DNA of 12,094 nt from Xanthobacteraceae bacterium (lineage in GTDB: Bacteria > Pseudomonadota > Alphaproteobacteria > Rhizobiales > Xanthobacteraceae), in NCBI GenBank assembly GCA_030043175.1, contig JASHYD010001121.1:1-12094 (forward strand). Reading direction: 5' to 3'. The first letter of the stretch is position 1. Each line of letters starts with the position of its first letter. Made by a program: the position numbers and the translations under genes. Under the pieces are notes generated by a model. The model did not search any database. It was not told where the DNA came from and saw only the letters and a program-made list of their open reading frames with translations. Shown one piece after another: positions 1 through 7,259 of the stretch.

Positions 1-765
1 CCACAGATCGCGAACGAGCGCCGCCCATTCATGAAAGGCGATGACAACGGGGTTATTGGACCGCAGCGGCTCCACCAGGCCGTAGCGGCATGGCACCTCG
101 TCGCGCTCGGCCACGAAGGTACCGAAGATGCGGTCCCAAATGATGAGCACACCGCCATAGTTGTGGTCGAGATATTCGGGATTGGCCGCGTGGTGCACGC
201 GGTGATGGGAGGGCGTGTTGAACAGATATTCGAGCCAGCCGAGCCGTGGAATCCAATCCGTGTGCAACCAGAATTGATAGAGCAGGTTGAGTGCACTGGC
301 GATGGCGACTGCGCGCGGCTCAAAACCGAGCCAGATGAGCGGCACGTAGAAGATGGCCGCGCCGGTCAGCCGGCCCGTCCACCCAAAGCGGTAGGATGCG
401 GCAAGATTCAGCTCATTTGAGGAATGATGGACGGCATGCGTCGCCCAAAACCAGCGAACGCGGTGGCTGCTGCGGTGGAACCAATAATAGCAAAAATCCT
501 GGCCAATCAGGAGGGCAGCTACCGCGACGGCCGTGTCGATCGGTATCGTGAACAGATGGTGGCGGTAAGCGAAGGCAGACGCCGGCGCAGCAATGCTCAG
601 GGCGAAGAACGTCAATACGATATACTGGCGTCCGACAGCGTCGGCGAGCGAAGCGAAATACGCACGCCAATTGTAGCTGCGCCGCATCACCAGCGCCAGA
701 ACGAGGCCCTCCACGGTCGCAATTACCACCACCACGGGCAGCGCAAAAGCGAGGATGCTGGTCAT
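1..765 (-). CDS. Sterol desaturase / fatty acid hydroxylase family protein (3' end outside window)
   Basis: This is an integral-membrane di-iron oxygenase of the sterol desaturase/fatty acid hydroxylase superfamily, which hydroxylates or desaturates lipid substrates in the membrane. The frame is open for 255 residues from ATG at 765 to the window edge, with no stop. The histidine clusters that bind the two irons are all visible: HRSSH at residues 97-101, HAVHH at 110-114, a lone His at 168, HHRVHH at 187-192 and DHNYGG around 200-205. Hydrophobic segments lie at about 4-27, 48-66, 78-92 and 136-165. A strong ribosome site, GGAAGGA, lies at 779-773, 7 bases before the ATG, and fixes the start. 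The usual family length is roughly 250-330 residues, so little is missing. The gene points away from the rest of the cluster and has its own upstream region. The family is clear, but the lipid substrate (sterol, carotenoid, hopanoid or fatty acid) cannot be told. Confidence 0.9.
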   Translation of the reverse strand, partial: MTSILAFALPVVVVIATVEGLVLALVMRRSYNWRAYFASLADAVGRQYIVLTFFALSIAAPASAFAYRHHLFTIPIDTAVAVAALLIGQDFCYYWFHRSSHRVRWFWATHAVHHSSNELNLAASYRFGWTGRLTGAAIFYVPLIWLGFEPRAVAIASALNLLYQFWLHTDWIPRLGWLEYLFNTPSHHRVHHAANPEYLDHNYGGVLIIWDRIFGTFVAERDEVPCRYGLVEPLRSNNPVVIAFHEWAALVRDLW

Positions 766-846
766 GTCGTTGTCCTTCCGCTTTCCTCTTGGCCTGTCGC
801 CCGGCGGAAATGTGCGGCAGCCGAATTTCTGGCATCTGTCCGTCAG

Positions 847-863
847 GTAAAGTTTTGTAAAGT
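847..863. repeat. Tandem GTAAAGT direct repeat, possible operator
   Basis: Two identical 7-mers, GTAAAGT at 847-853 and GTAAAGT at 857-863, are separated by TTT. Their 10-base period is close to one helical turn, as in sites bound by a head-to-tail regulator pair. The site lies 82-98 bases upstream of the desaturase ATG at 765. It is AT-rich in an otherwise GC-rich region, which fits a promoter zone. It may equally be chance; no regulator can be named. Confidence 0.25.
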
Positions 864-951
864 GCGGCCCGTCAGCGGCCGAAAGCTTGTCGTGGCTCAT
901 CGTTTCGGAGCATAACGGGGCCCCTTTCGACTTCAACCTCGTGCTCTTGGC

Positions 952-1164
952 GAGCCGCAGTATTGCGCCGCCCGCATTGCAGAACTGCTGCTCGCCGGGC
1001 TCAATCGCCCGGACCCGCACCTGCGTGACAAACACCGCGTCGGCTTAAGTGCCCTGGCCGGCATGAAGCGGAGAGCGCATGCCGACTGAGCTTTTGTTCG
1101 TATCATCGGCGCGGTTGATGGCAAGATTGAGCCTGCCGCTCTCGGCGCGCTTAGTGGGCGCTGA
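952..1164 (+). pseudogene. Possible decayed coding fragment, unidentified
   Basis: Read in the frame starting at 952, the sequence gives a balanced, protein-like stretch (including AARIAELLLAGLNRPDPHL and GLSALAGMKRRAHAD), then a TGA at about 1087-1089, then RIIGAVDGKIEPAALGALSGR in the same frame before tandem stops at about 1165. There is no start codon with a ribosome site. I could not assign it to a family. It may be the remnant of an inactivated gene, or simply open-frame bias of GC-rich DNA. Confidence 0.2.
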
Positions 1165-1362
1165 TGATCGGTGCACCTGCTGCTCGGGATTGTTGCTTAG
1201 CGCAGGGCTTAAGTGGCACTGTTGAGGCCGCAAAGAGCTCCGATGCGGGCGACGCGGGGACGACGAGGGGACGGGCGACAGGTCATCATGTAAACAATTC
1301 GATCGCCGCAGAATAGCCAGCAGCCCTGATGCTTATTTTGAAGCCTGGAAGGCCAGCGCCAC

Positions 1363-2529
1363 ATGAATTTCGAATTCACCGAAGCACAAAGGCTTTTCGC
1401 CGCGGCAGTGCGCAGATTCGCGCTTGCAGAGCTTGAGGCAGGTGCTTTGAGGCGCGCTCACGATCCGCGTTTCCCCTTCGATGTCGCGCAGCGCATGAGC
1501 GGGCAGGGCCTAATGGGCATTACGCTGCCCGAGGCGGATGGCGGCCAGGGCGGCTCGCTCATGGATGCCGTGATCGCAATCGAACAGGTGGCGCTCGTAT
1601 GTCCGCGCAGCGCTGACGTGGTGCAGTCCGGCAGCTTCGGCCCGATTCGCACCTTTGCCGAATATGCACCGCTCTCTCTCAAGGACAGGTATCTTCCCGA
1701 CCTACTGGCTGGTCGCACCGTGATGAGCCTCGCGATGTCGGAGCCGGACGCCGGCTCAGCGGTGACCGACCTGAAAACCACTGCGCGGCTCGAAGGCCCA
1801 AACTGCGTCATCAATGGCGCCAAGATATTCTCCACCTTCAGCCCGGACGCAGCGGTCTTCCTGGTCTATGCGCGGTTCGGACCCGGGATCGGCGGCATCG
1901 GCTCGGTCGTTGTGGCGCGCGACACGCCGGGGTTCCGGATCGGTCAGCCGTCGGCCTTCATGAGCGGCGAGGAATGGTGCGAACTCTATTTCGAGGATTG
2001 CCGGATTCCAGCTGACTGCGTGCTGCTTGGCCCGGGCGGCTTCAAGAAACAGATCACAGGGTTTAATGTGGAGCGCATCGGCAACGCGGCGCGCTCGCTC
2101 GCCTTCGGCCGTTACGCCTTCAACACGGCGCGCGACCACGTCGCCACCCGGGTGCAATTCGGTCGCCCGTTATGCGAATTCCAGGGCCTGCAATGGAAGT
2201 TCGCCGACATGGCACTCAAGCTCGAGGGCGCGCAATTGTTGCTCTATCGCGCCGCCGTCAACGCGGATCGCGGCTTTCCGTCCGCCTACGAGACCTCGCT
2301 CGCCAAGGCCGCGTGCAACCTCGCGGGGTTTGAAGCCGCGCACGAGGCGGTGCAGGCGATGGGGGCGACCGGCTACAGCCGCGATACCTTGGTGGAATAC
2401 TGCATGCGGCGCTGCCGCGGCTGGATGATTGCCGGCGGCTCGGTGGAAATTCTCAAGAATCGCATCGCCGAGGAGATCTTCGATCGCCGCTTCGATCAAC
2501 GCGGACGGCAGGCCGATGCGGCGCAATGA
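1363..2529 (+). CDS. Acyl-CoA dehydrogenase family protein
   Basis: This is a FAD-dependent acyl-CoA dehydrogenase of 388 residues, the usual family length, expected to introduce a 2,3-double bond into an acyl-CoA in the cytoplasm. The N-terminal helical domain includes MGITLPEADGGQGG (51-64). The middle beta domain has the flavin-loop signature MSLAMSEPDAGS (121-132) and FEDCRIPADCVLL (210-222). The C-terminal helical domain has RVQFGRPLCEFQGLQWKFADM (263-283) and the terminal stretch MIAGGSVEILKNRIAEEIF (355-373). At the position of the MCAD catalytic Glu (YEGT in classic enzymes) this protein has Gly in IAGGS. A Glu in FNVERIGNAA (E237) sits where isovaleryl-CoA and long-chain enzymes carry their base, so it is probably the active-site residue. 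GGAAGG at 1347-1352 supports the ATG. The 3' end overlaps the next gene by 14 bases. Substrate unknown. Confidence 0.93.
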   Translation: MNFEFTEAQRLFAAAVRRFALAELEAGALRRAHDPRFPFDVAQRMSGQGLMGITLPEADGGQGGSLMDAVIAIEQVALVCPRSADVVQSGSFGPIRTFAEYAPLSLKDRYLPDLLAGRTVMSLAMSEPDAGSAVTDLKTTARLEGPNCVINGAKIFSTFSPDAAVFLVYARFGPGIGGIGSVVVARDTPGFRIGQPSAFMSGEEWCELYFEDCRIPADCVLLGPGGFKKQITGFNVERIGNAARSLAFGRYAFNTARDHVATRVQFGRPLCEFQGLQWKFADMALKLEGAQLLLYRAAVNADRGFPSAYETSLAKAACNLAGFEAAHEAVQAMGATGYSRDTLVEYCMRRCRGWMIAGGSVEILKNRIAEEIFDRRFDQRGRQADAAQ

Positions 2530-4909
2530 TTTGACTCCGCAAAAGGTGACCGCAGGCGGCCGCCCGCCCCTGAAGGGGGAGGGTCGGACGGCCGAAGGCG
2601 GTGCGGGTTACCCCCGCGTTGACTCTCCCCCGGGGCAGGCCACGGAGCAGGCGAGCGACGCCTCCTGTGCGCACGCGCCGTCACCCCTTCCCGACCCGTT
2701 GACGCGGGCCGGCCTCCCGGTTGCGGGGGGAAATGAGGAAAGGCTTCGCCACGCCCTGTTCTCCCCCGGCTCCGTCGCCGTGATCGGTCAATCGAACGAC
2801 CCCGGCAAGACCGCCGGGCGACCTTTGAAATTCCTGCGACAGGCCGGCTTTACGGGGCGCGTCTATCCGGTCAATGCGCGACGCCGCGAAGTGCTGGGCG
2901 AGCAGGCTTGGCCCTCGATCGAGGCGCTTCCGGAAGTTCCCGAGCATGCCTATGTGGTGACCCCGCTGGAAGGCGTGATTGACGCGATCGAAGCATGCGG
3001 CCGAGCCGGCGTCGGGGTCGCCACGGTGCTGACCGACGGATTTGCGGAAATCGGCGAAGCGGGGCGGTCGCGAGAAGCACGGCTCAAGGAGATCGTCGCG
3101 ACCACCGGCATGCGTATTGTCGGACCGTCGAGCCTCGGCATCGTCAACCTGCGCAGCGGGATGTTGTTGACCGCCAATGCGGCATTCGACGAGCCGGATC
3201 TGCCGACCGGACACATCTTTGCGGCGTCACACAGCGGCGGCATGATCGGGACATTGTTGTCACGCGGCAAAGCCAGCGGCATCGGCTTTGCTGCGCTGGC
3301 ATCGGTCGGCAACGAGGTCGACCTTTCGCTGGGCGAAATCTGTCACGCCGTGCTCGGCGATCCGGATATCGACGGTTATCTCCTGTTCCTGGAAACGCTC
3401 CGCCATGCCGAGAAGCTGCGTGGCTTTGCCGAGCACGCCGCCGCGCTTGGCAAGCCGATACTCGCCTACAAGCTCGGCCGCTCCGCGCAGGGGCGCGAGC
3501 TCGCCGTTACTCATACGGGCGGGCTCGCGGGCGAGGACGACGTCGCCGACGCTTTTTTCCGCGATTGCGGGATCGCCCGGGTCGAAACGCTCTCGGCCCT
3601 GATCGAAGGCCTACCGTTGCTGGCACGCGTAGCGCCGCGGCGAACGACCCGCAACCCATGCGCAGCGGTCGTCACCACCACGGCGGGCGGTGCCGCCATG
3701 GTGGTCGATTCTCTGGCGGCCCGCGGAGTGGAGCCGGTGGCGCCAAACCAGGCCACCTACGCGCGGTTTGATGCCGCCGGCATCAAGGTCGCGCGATCGC
3801 GGCTCATCGACCTGACGCTCGCGGGCGCCCGCTACCCCGTGATGAAGGCAGCGCTCGATATCTTGACCACTGCGCCCGAATTCGATGTCGTGGTGATCGT
3901 GGTCGGCTCTTCGGCGCGGTTCTATCCGCAACTCGCTGTACAGCCGATTGTCGACAGCGCCGGCGGCAACATGCCTATGGCCGTGTTCCTGGTTCCGGAA
4001 GCCCCGCAGGCGCGAGAGGCGCTCGGCAAGGCCGGCATCGCAAACTTCTATACGCCCGAGGCCTGTGCGGATGCGGTAGCAGCCGCATTGGCGCGACGGG
4101 CGCCGCGGTCCTCCGGCTTGCGGGGAGAGCATCGGGGTGAGCGGGCTCCTCCACAGGCTCACAGCCGCGGAAACGCCCCCTCACCCGCCATACTCATTTC
4201 CTCCCCGGGCGGGGGAGGAAATGAGTGCGGGGACCTCTCCCGACAGGCGGGAAGAGGCGAAGGTCCCGGACGGATGCTCGATGAACTCGAAAGCTATGGG
4301 GTGCTTGATCGTCTCGGCGTTCCGCGGGCCCCTTTCGTCGCACTGGATGCGAACACGGCCGAGGCCCCAGCGTTGCCTTTTGCGTATCCGGTGGTCGTGA
4401 AAGCATTGTCATCCGCCATCACCCACAAATCTGACGTAGGTGGAGTAACGCTCGGCATTCCCGACGGAGCTGCGCTTGTTGCGGCCATCGCGGCCATCCG
4501 CACGCGGCTGCCGCAGGTACGGCGCGTCCTGGTGCAGCCGATGGTCGCTGGGATCGGCGAAGTTCTGATCGGGTACCGGGTCGATGCCGACGTGGGGCCC
4601 CTGGTGCTGGTCGCGACCGGCGGCGTCTATACCGAAATCTATCGCGACCGCAGCCTACGCCTTGCCCCGGTGGATACGGACATCGCCGGCGACATGATCG
4701 CCGAACTGCGCGGCCTGACGCTACTGAGCGGTTATCGCGGCAAAGCGGCTGGCGACGTTGCGGCCCTGGCGCAGGCGCTGGCCGCGCTGTCCCGGCTTGC
4801 TGCCGAGCCCACCATCATTGAGGCCGAAGTCAATCCGCTCATCGTGGGCCCACGCGGCGACGGCGTCGTCGCCGTCGACGCTGTGGTGCGGATGCTGGGG
4901 GACACATGA
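2516..4909 (+). CDS. NDP-forming acyl-CoA synthetase, fused CoA-ligase and ATP-grasp modules, with repeat-derived inserts
   Basis: This belongs to the acetate:CoA ligase (ADP-forming)-like family, which converts a carboxylate, CoA and ATP to acyl-CoA, NDP and phosphate through a phosphohistidine. From the ATG at 2516 it is 797 residues. Order: a proline/glycine-rich extension (1-75); a CoA-binding Rossmann domain (about 76-205, with SVAVIGQSNDPGKTAGRPL); the succinyl-CoA-ligase-like domains (about 207-525), with the phosphorylated His at H333 in VTHTGGLAGEDD; a low-complexity insert (about 531-586); and the ATP-grasp module (about 587-797), with PVVVKALSSAITHKSDVGGV (625-644) and EAEVNPLIV (769-777). 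The core without the extension and insert is about 665 residues, close to the usual ~700. An in-frame ATG at 2429 is rejected because it lies deep in the preceding gene. No ATG or GTG with a ribosome site lies between 2550 and the conserved domain; TTG at 2699 is a weaker alternative. Both odd segments consist of GC-rich repeat DNA. Confidence 0.88.
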   Translation: MRRNDLTPQKVTAGGRPPLKGEGRTAEGGAGYPRVDSPPGQATEQASDASCAHAPSPLPDPLTRAGLPVAGGNEERLRHALFSPGSVAVIGQSNDPGKTAGRPLKFLRQAGFTGRVYPVNARRREVLGEQAWPSIEALPEVPEHAYVVTPLEGVIDAIEACGRAGVGVATVLTDGFAEIGEAGRSREARLKEIVATTGMRIVGPSSLGIVNLRSGMLLTANAAFDEPDLPTGHIFAASHSGGMIGTLLSRGKASGIGFAALASVGNEVDLSLGEICHAVLGDPDIDGYLLFLETLRHAEKLRGFAEHAAALGKPILAYKLGRSAQGRELAVTHTGGLAGEDDVADAFFRDCGIARVETLSALIEGLPLLARVAPRRTTRNPCAAVVTTTAGGAAMVVDSLAARGVEPVAPNQATYARFDAAGIKVARSRLIDLTLAGARYPVMKAALDILTTAPEFDVVVIVVGSSARFYPQLAVQPIVDSAGGNMPMAVFLVPEAPQAREALGKAGIANFYTPEACADAVAAALARRAPRSSGLRGEHRGERAPPQAHSRGNAPSPAILISSPGGGGNECGDLSRQAGRGEGPGRMLDELESYGVLDRLGVPRAPFVALDANTAEAPALPFAYPVVVKALSSAITHKSDVGGVTLGIPDGAALVAAIAAIRTRLPQVRRVLVQPMVAGIGEVLIGYRVDADVGPLVLVATGGVYTEIYRDRSLRLAPVDTDIAGDMIAELRGLTLLSGYRGKAAGDVAALAQALAALSRLAAEPTIIEAEVNPLIVGPRGDGVVAVDAVVRMLGDT
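2562..2740. repeat. GC-rich palindromic repeat at the acyl-CoA dehydrogenase / synthetase junction
   Basis: This stretch has the look of the short mosaic repeats common between genes in Hyphomicrobiales. An arm around 2567-2586 (CCCCTGAAGGGGGAGGGTC) is matched about 40 bases later by an inverted partner around 2620-2638 (GACTCTCCCCCGGGGCAGG). A second GC-rich block follows, with CCCCTTCCCGAC near 2684 and a run of G near 2724. It is translated in the synthetase frame without a stop (RPPLKGEGRTAEGG). The encoded residues have no counterpart in the CoA-binding domain. Confidence 0.55.
4106..4273. repeat. In-frame palindromic repeat insert in the synthetase linker
   Basis: A 168-base block, exactly 56 codons, lies between the last helix of the CoA-ligase half (ALARRAP) and the first helix of the ATP-grasp half (MLDELESYGVLDRLGVP). 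It is made of repeat-like pieces: CTTGCGGGGAGAG with GGGGTGAG at 4118-4141, CCCCCTCACCC at 4176-4186, the long palindrome at 4192-4226, and CCTCTCCCG paired with CGGGAAGAGG at about 4234-4257. The encoded peptide is rich in Gly, Pro, Arg and Ser and looks disordered. It keeps the frame, so the protein still reads through. Confidence 0.65.
4192..4226. repeat. Perfect 15-bp inverted repeat within the synthetase gene
   Basis: The left arm ACTCATTTCCTCCCC (4192-4206) and the right arm GGGGAGGAAATGAGT (4212-4226) are exact reverse complements around a 5-base loop, GGGCG. An mRNA hairpin this strong inside a coding region is unusual. No T-tract follows, so it does not look like an intrinsic terminator. 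It forms the core of the linker insert. Confidence 0.8.
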
Positions 4910-6309
4910 GGCGCGCCGAGGAGGACCACTCACTGCCACCGGCGGCCGGCGCAACTGCGGCGCTGGTTGAGTTCGTGAGCGACCTGCGCTGCGATGCGCT
5001 CGATCCGGAAGTGCGTCACTACGCGCGGCGGCACCTCCTCGACACGGTGGGAGTCATGGTTGCGGGTGCTGCGGCCGATGTGGCGATGCGCGCCGAAGCT
5101 GCGCTTGCAGCGGTGCGCGGGGCTGGTTGCATTCCGGTGCCGGGACGGGCGCGGCGCGCCGATCTGCTCGATGCCGCATTTTTAGCCGGCACGGCGGCTC
5201 ACGGGATCGAGCTTGATGACGGCTACCGGCAGGGCTCGGTGCATCCGGGCTGCGCCGTCGTGCCCGCCGCGCTGGCTATCGGCCATGACATGGGGGCGAG
5301 CGGCAAGGCTGTGGTTTTGGCGATCGTTGCGGGTTACGAGACGGCGATCGCGATCGCACGCGCATGCCATCCTGACCTGCGCCAACGCGGCTTTCATCCG
5401 ACCGGGGCCTGCGCGGTATTCGGAGCGGCGGCAGCCGCAGCTAAATTGCGCGGCTTGTCGGCCCGGCAGATCACCGACGCATTCGGCATTGCGGCAAGCA
5501 GCGCGGCCGGCCTGTTTGCCTTTGTCAACGGTGGCGCCGATATCAAGCGCCTGCATGCCGGGCACGCCGCCCGCGAAGGCGTTCAAGCGGCGCTGCTGGC
5601 GGAGCAGGGCGTCCAGGGGCCGCCGGATGTTATCGAATCGCGCGACGGTTTCCTGCAGGCGTTCGCGTTCGGTCGCAATGACAAGGCGCGGCCGATCACG
5701 CTGCCACCGAGCGTGCCGTTCGGCGTCACGGACTGCTACATCAAGCCCTATCCGTGCTGCCGCCATATCCAACCTGCGGCCGAGGCGGTGATGCGATTGT
5801 GCCGTGAGGAAGACATTTCGCCGGACGAGGTCACGCGCATCGATGTCGATACCTATCGCATTGCCGCCGAGCACGCCGATACGGGTTGGAACGACTTCGC
5901 CAGCGCGCAATTGAGCTTTGCGTATCTGGTCGGCCTCGCGCTCCGTTTCCGCACCATCCGGCTCGAACATTTCGCGGAGAAACTGCGGCGCGATCCGGCA
6001 TTCGATGCGATCGCCCGCAAGCTGCATGTGGTGGTGACGCCCGAGATCGACCGCCTCTATCCGCAATTGCGCCCTGCGCGGGTTAAGGTGACGACAGCGC
6101 GCGGGGTCTTCGCCTGCGAGGCCGATGAAGCACTCGGCTCACGGCTGCTGCCGCTGAACGATGCCGGCCTGCGGCTGAAATTCGATGAGCTGGTGAGTCC
6201 GGTGCTGTCGCCCGCGCGGGCGGCGTCGCTCGCAGACCAATTGTGGGATATCGAAGCTTGTCCGGATGTGCGGGGGGTGGTCGAGGCGGCGGCCAAGTCG
6301 AGCGGCTGA
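4906..6309 (+). CDS. MmgE/PrpD family protein
   Basis: This 467-residue protein belongs to the MmgE/PrpD family, whose known members include 2-methylcitrate dehydratase and cis-aconitate decarboxylase and which act without cofactor on small polycarboxylates in the cytoplasm. Family signatures seen are the N-terminal helix with HLLDTVGVMVAGA (43-55), AHGIELDDGYRQGSVHPG (99-115) followed by VVPAALAIG, GFHPTGACAVFGAAAAAAKL (162-181), IKRLHAGHAAREG (213-225) and YIKPYPCCRHIQPAAEA (278-294). The length matches the usual 440-500. The ATG overlaps the synthetase stop as ATGA (4906-4909), a translational coupling arrangement, with GGGGGA just upstream. Neighbours that make acyl-CoAs argue for a dehydratase, isomerase or decarboxylase step on a related intermediate rather than a dedicated methylcitrate cycle; no prpB or prpC is seen. 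Exact substrate unknown. Confidence 0.9.
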   Translation: MRRAEEDHSLPPAAGATAALVEFVSDLRCDALDPEVRHYARRHLLDTVGVMVAGAAADVAMRAEAALAAVRGAGCIPVPGRARRADLLDAAFLAGTAAHGIELDDGYRQGSVHPGCAVVPAALAIGHDMGASGKAVVLAIVAGYETAIAIARACHPDLRQRGFHPTGACAVFGAAAAAAKLRGLSARQITDAFGIAASSAAGLFAFVNGGADIKRLHAGHAAREGVQAALLAEQGVQGPPDVIESRDGFLQAFAFGRNDKARPITLPPSVPFGVTDCYIKPYPCCRHIQPAAEAVMRLCREEDISPDEVTRIDVDTYRIAAEHADTGWNDFASAQLSFAYLVGLALRFRTIRLEHFAEKLRRDPAFDAIARKLHVVVTPEIDRLYPQLRPARVKVTTARGVFACEADEALGSRLLPLNDAGLRLKFDELVSPVLSPARAASLADQLWDIEACPDVRGVVEAAAKSSG

Positions 6310-6323
6310 GACAGCGCCGTCTC
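6308..6323. terminator. Small inverted repeat between convergent stops
   Basis: GAGAC (6308-6312) and GTCTC (6319-6323) are exact inverted arms enclosing AGCGCC. The motif occupies the 14-base gap between the MmgE/PrpD stop (6307-6309) and the VOC stop (6326-6324). It could slow polymerase from both sides, but the stem is short and no T-tract follows, so this is a weak terminator call. Confidence 0.25.
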
Positions 6324-7259
6324 TTACTTGCGCCACGGCAATGCGGACGCGTCCTCGACGAACACCCAGCACCCCACACCAAGGTCATCCGGAAACGGCG
6401 CGACGACATAGCCCGCTTGTCGCTCGCACGGGATCCGGCCCGTCTGCAGACAGGCGATCACCCGATCGAGCGACATGACGGCAATTGCGTACGCTGCCAT
6501 GAACGGGAGATTCGGAATGGCGAGTCCCGGGAAAAGGCGTGCCAGCGAAGCGGCTGCGACCAGTTGCACGCGGCCGCGATCAAGATGAAAGGCCGCGCCG
6601 AACGGATTGCGCTGCGCGTCGCGGTCAAGGAAGCGCCGGAAGCGGCCGCCGGCCTCCGCCACGTCAGCCTCCGCGATCACGATGTCCAGGAGACCAATCG
6701 CGCCGCTGGGGTGAGTGAGCCATCGCGGCTGCCAGACGGTCCGCTCCGTAAGGTGTGCCAGCGCCTGAATGCGGCCTTCGGGCATTTCGCCGGGCGCGAC
6801 ACGCACCACCGCAAATGCCGCGACATCCTCACCGGCCGCAGTTTCGACTGCACGCTGCATCGCCACCAGCGGTTGCACGCGAAATCCCGATTGCGTCAGC
6901 CGCGCGTGGGTTGCGGGCGCATCTGCGACCGCGAAGGCCGCGAGGTGCACGCCGCTATAACGGGAGATAGCGGCGTCGAACTCACGGCTGAGCGGCGTAT
7001 CAGCGGTCGTGAACAAGGTTTCCAGATAACCGCGATCCAGCATGCAGGTGATGTTTCCGGTGCCGGTCAGCCGCGGTGGTCCGCCTACCCGATCGGGGTT
7101 GACCTGAATCGAAATCGGCGTGGGGGTAAAGCCCGCCCGGGCGAGCGCGCGACTGGCGCTTTCGGGGTCGATGACAAAATGAGCGACGTGATCGAGGAAA
7201 ATCTCGCTGGCGACCGGCAGCCGGCGGTCGACTTCTGCGGTGGACTTCTTTTCGCTCAT
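6324..7259 (-). CDS. VOC superfamily (glyoxalase-like) protein
   Basis: This is a 311-residue vicinal-oxygen-chelate fold protein resembling the Glyoxalase_3 group. The N-terminal module shows FLDHVAHFVIDPESASRALARAGFTPTP (21-48) and GTGNITCMLDRGYLETLF (66-83). H24 and E80 are at the positions expected for metal ligands. A second module follows, beginning near GVHLAAFAV (103-111) with a later HL pair near 169 and ending with CWVFVEDASALPW. VOC proteins bind a divalent metal and act as isomerases, epimerases, dioxygenases or lyases; the reaction here cannot be inferred. The ATG at 7259 overlaps the stop of the upstream CoA ligase as ATGA, so it is very likely translated from the same message. 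It is the last gene of this minus-strand operon and ends tail-to-tail with the MmgE/PrpD gene. Confidence 0.82.
   Translation of the reverse strand: MSEKKSTAEVDRRLPVASEIFLDHVAHFVIDPESASRALARAGFTPTPISIQVNPDRVGGPPRLTGTGNITCMLDRGYLETLFTTADTPLSREFDAAISRYSGVHLAAFAVADAPATHARLTQSGFRVQPLVAMQRAVETAAGEDVAAFAVVRVAPGEMPEGRIQALAHLTERTVWQPRWLTHPSGAIGLLDIVIAEADVAEAGGRFRRFLDRDAQRNPFGAAFHLDRGRVQLVAAASLARLFPGLAIPNLPFMAAYAIAVMSLDRVIACLQTGRIPCERQAGYVVAPFPDDLGVGCWVFVEDASALPWRK

Larger units (their letters stand above)
766..1362. other. Long intergenic region between divergent genes
   Basis: About 600 bases separate the desaturase start from the acyl-CoA dehydrogenase start. No frame here reads as a recognisable family. 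The part next to the desaturase holds a tandem GTAAAGT repeat. A plus-strand frame from about 952 to 1164 looks protein-like but contains an internal stop. Promoters for the two divergent transcription units should lie here, but I see no convincing sigma-70 -35/-10 pair. No tRNA or terminator hairpin was recognised. Confidence 0.6.

Noticed and set aside
31..915. Plus-strand open frames over and beyond the desaturase
   Set aside because: They are antisense to a gene with complete histidine motifs and a strong ribosome site; their composition is typical of GC-rich shadow frames.
2429..2515. Earlier ATG for the NDP-forming synthetase
   Set aside because: It would overlap the conserved C-terminal helix of the acyl-CoA dehydrogenase by about 100 bases; ATG 2516 gives a normal short operon overlap.
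5182..6066. Minus-strand frame of 294 codons
   Set aside because: Antisense to the MmgE/PrpD gene and without any motif.
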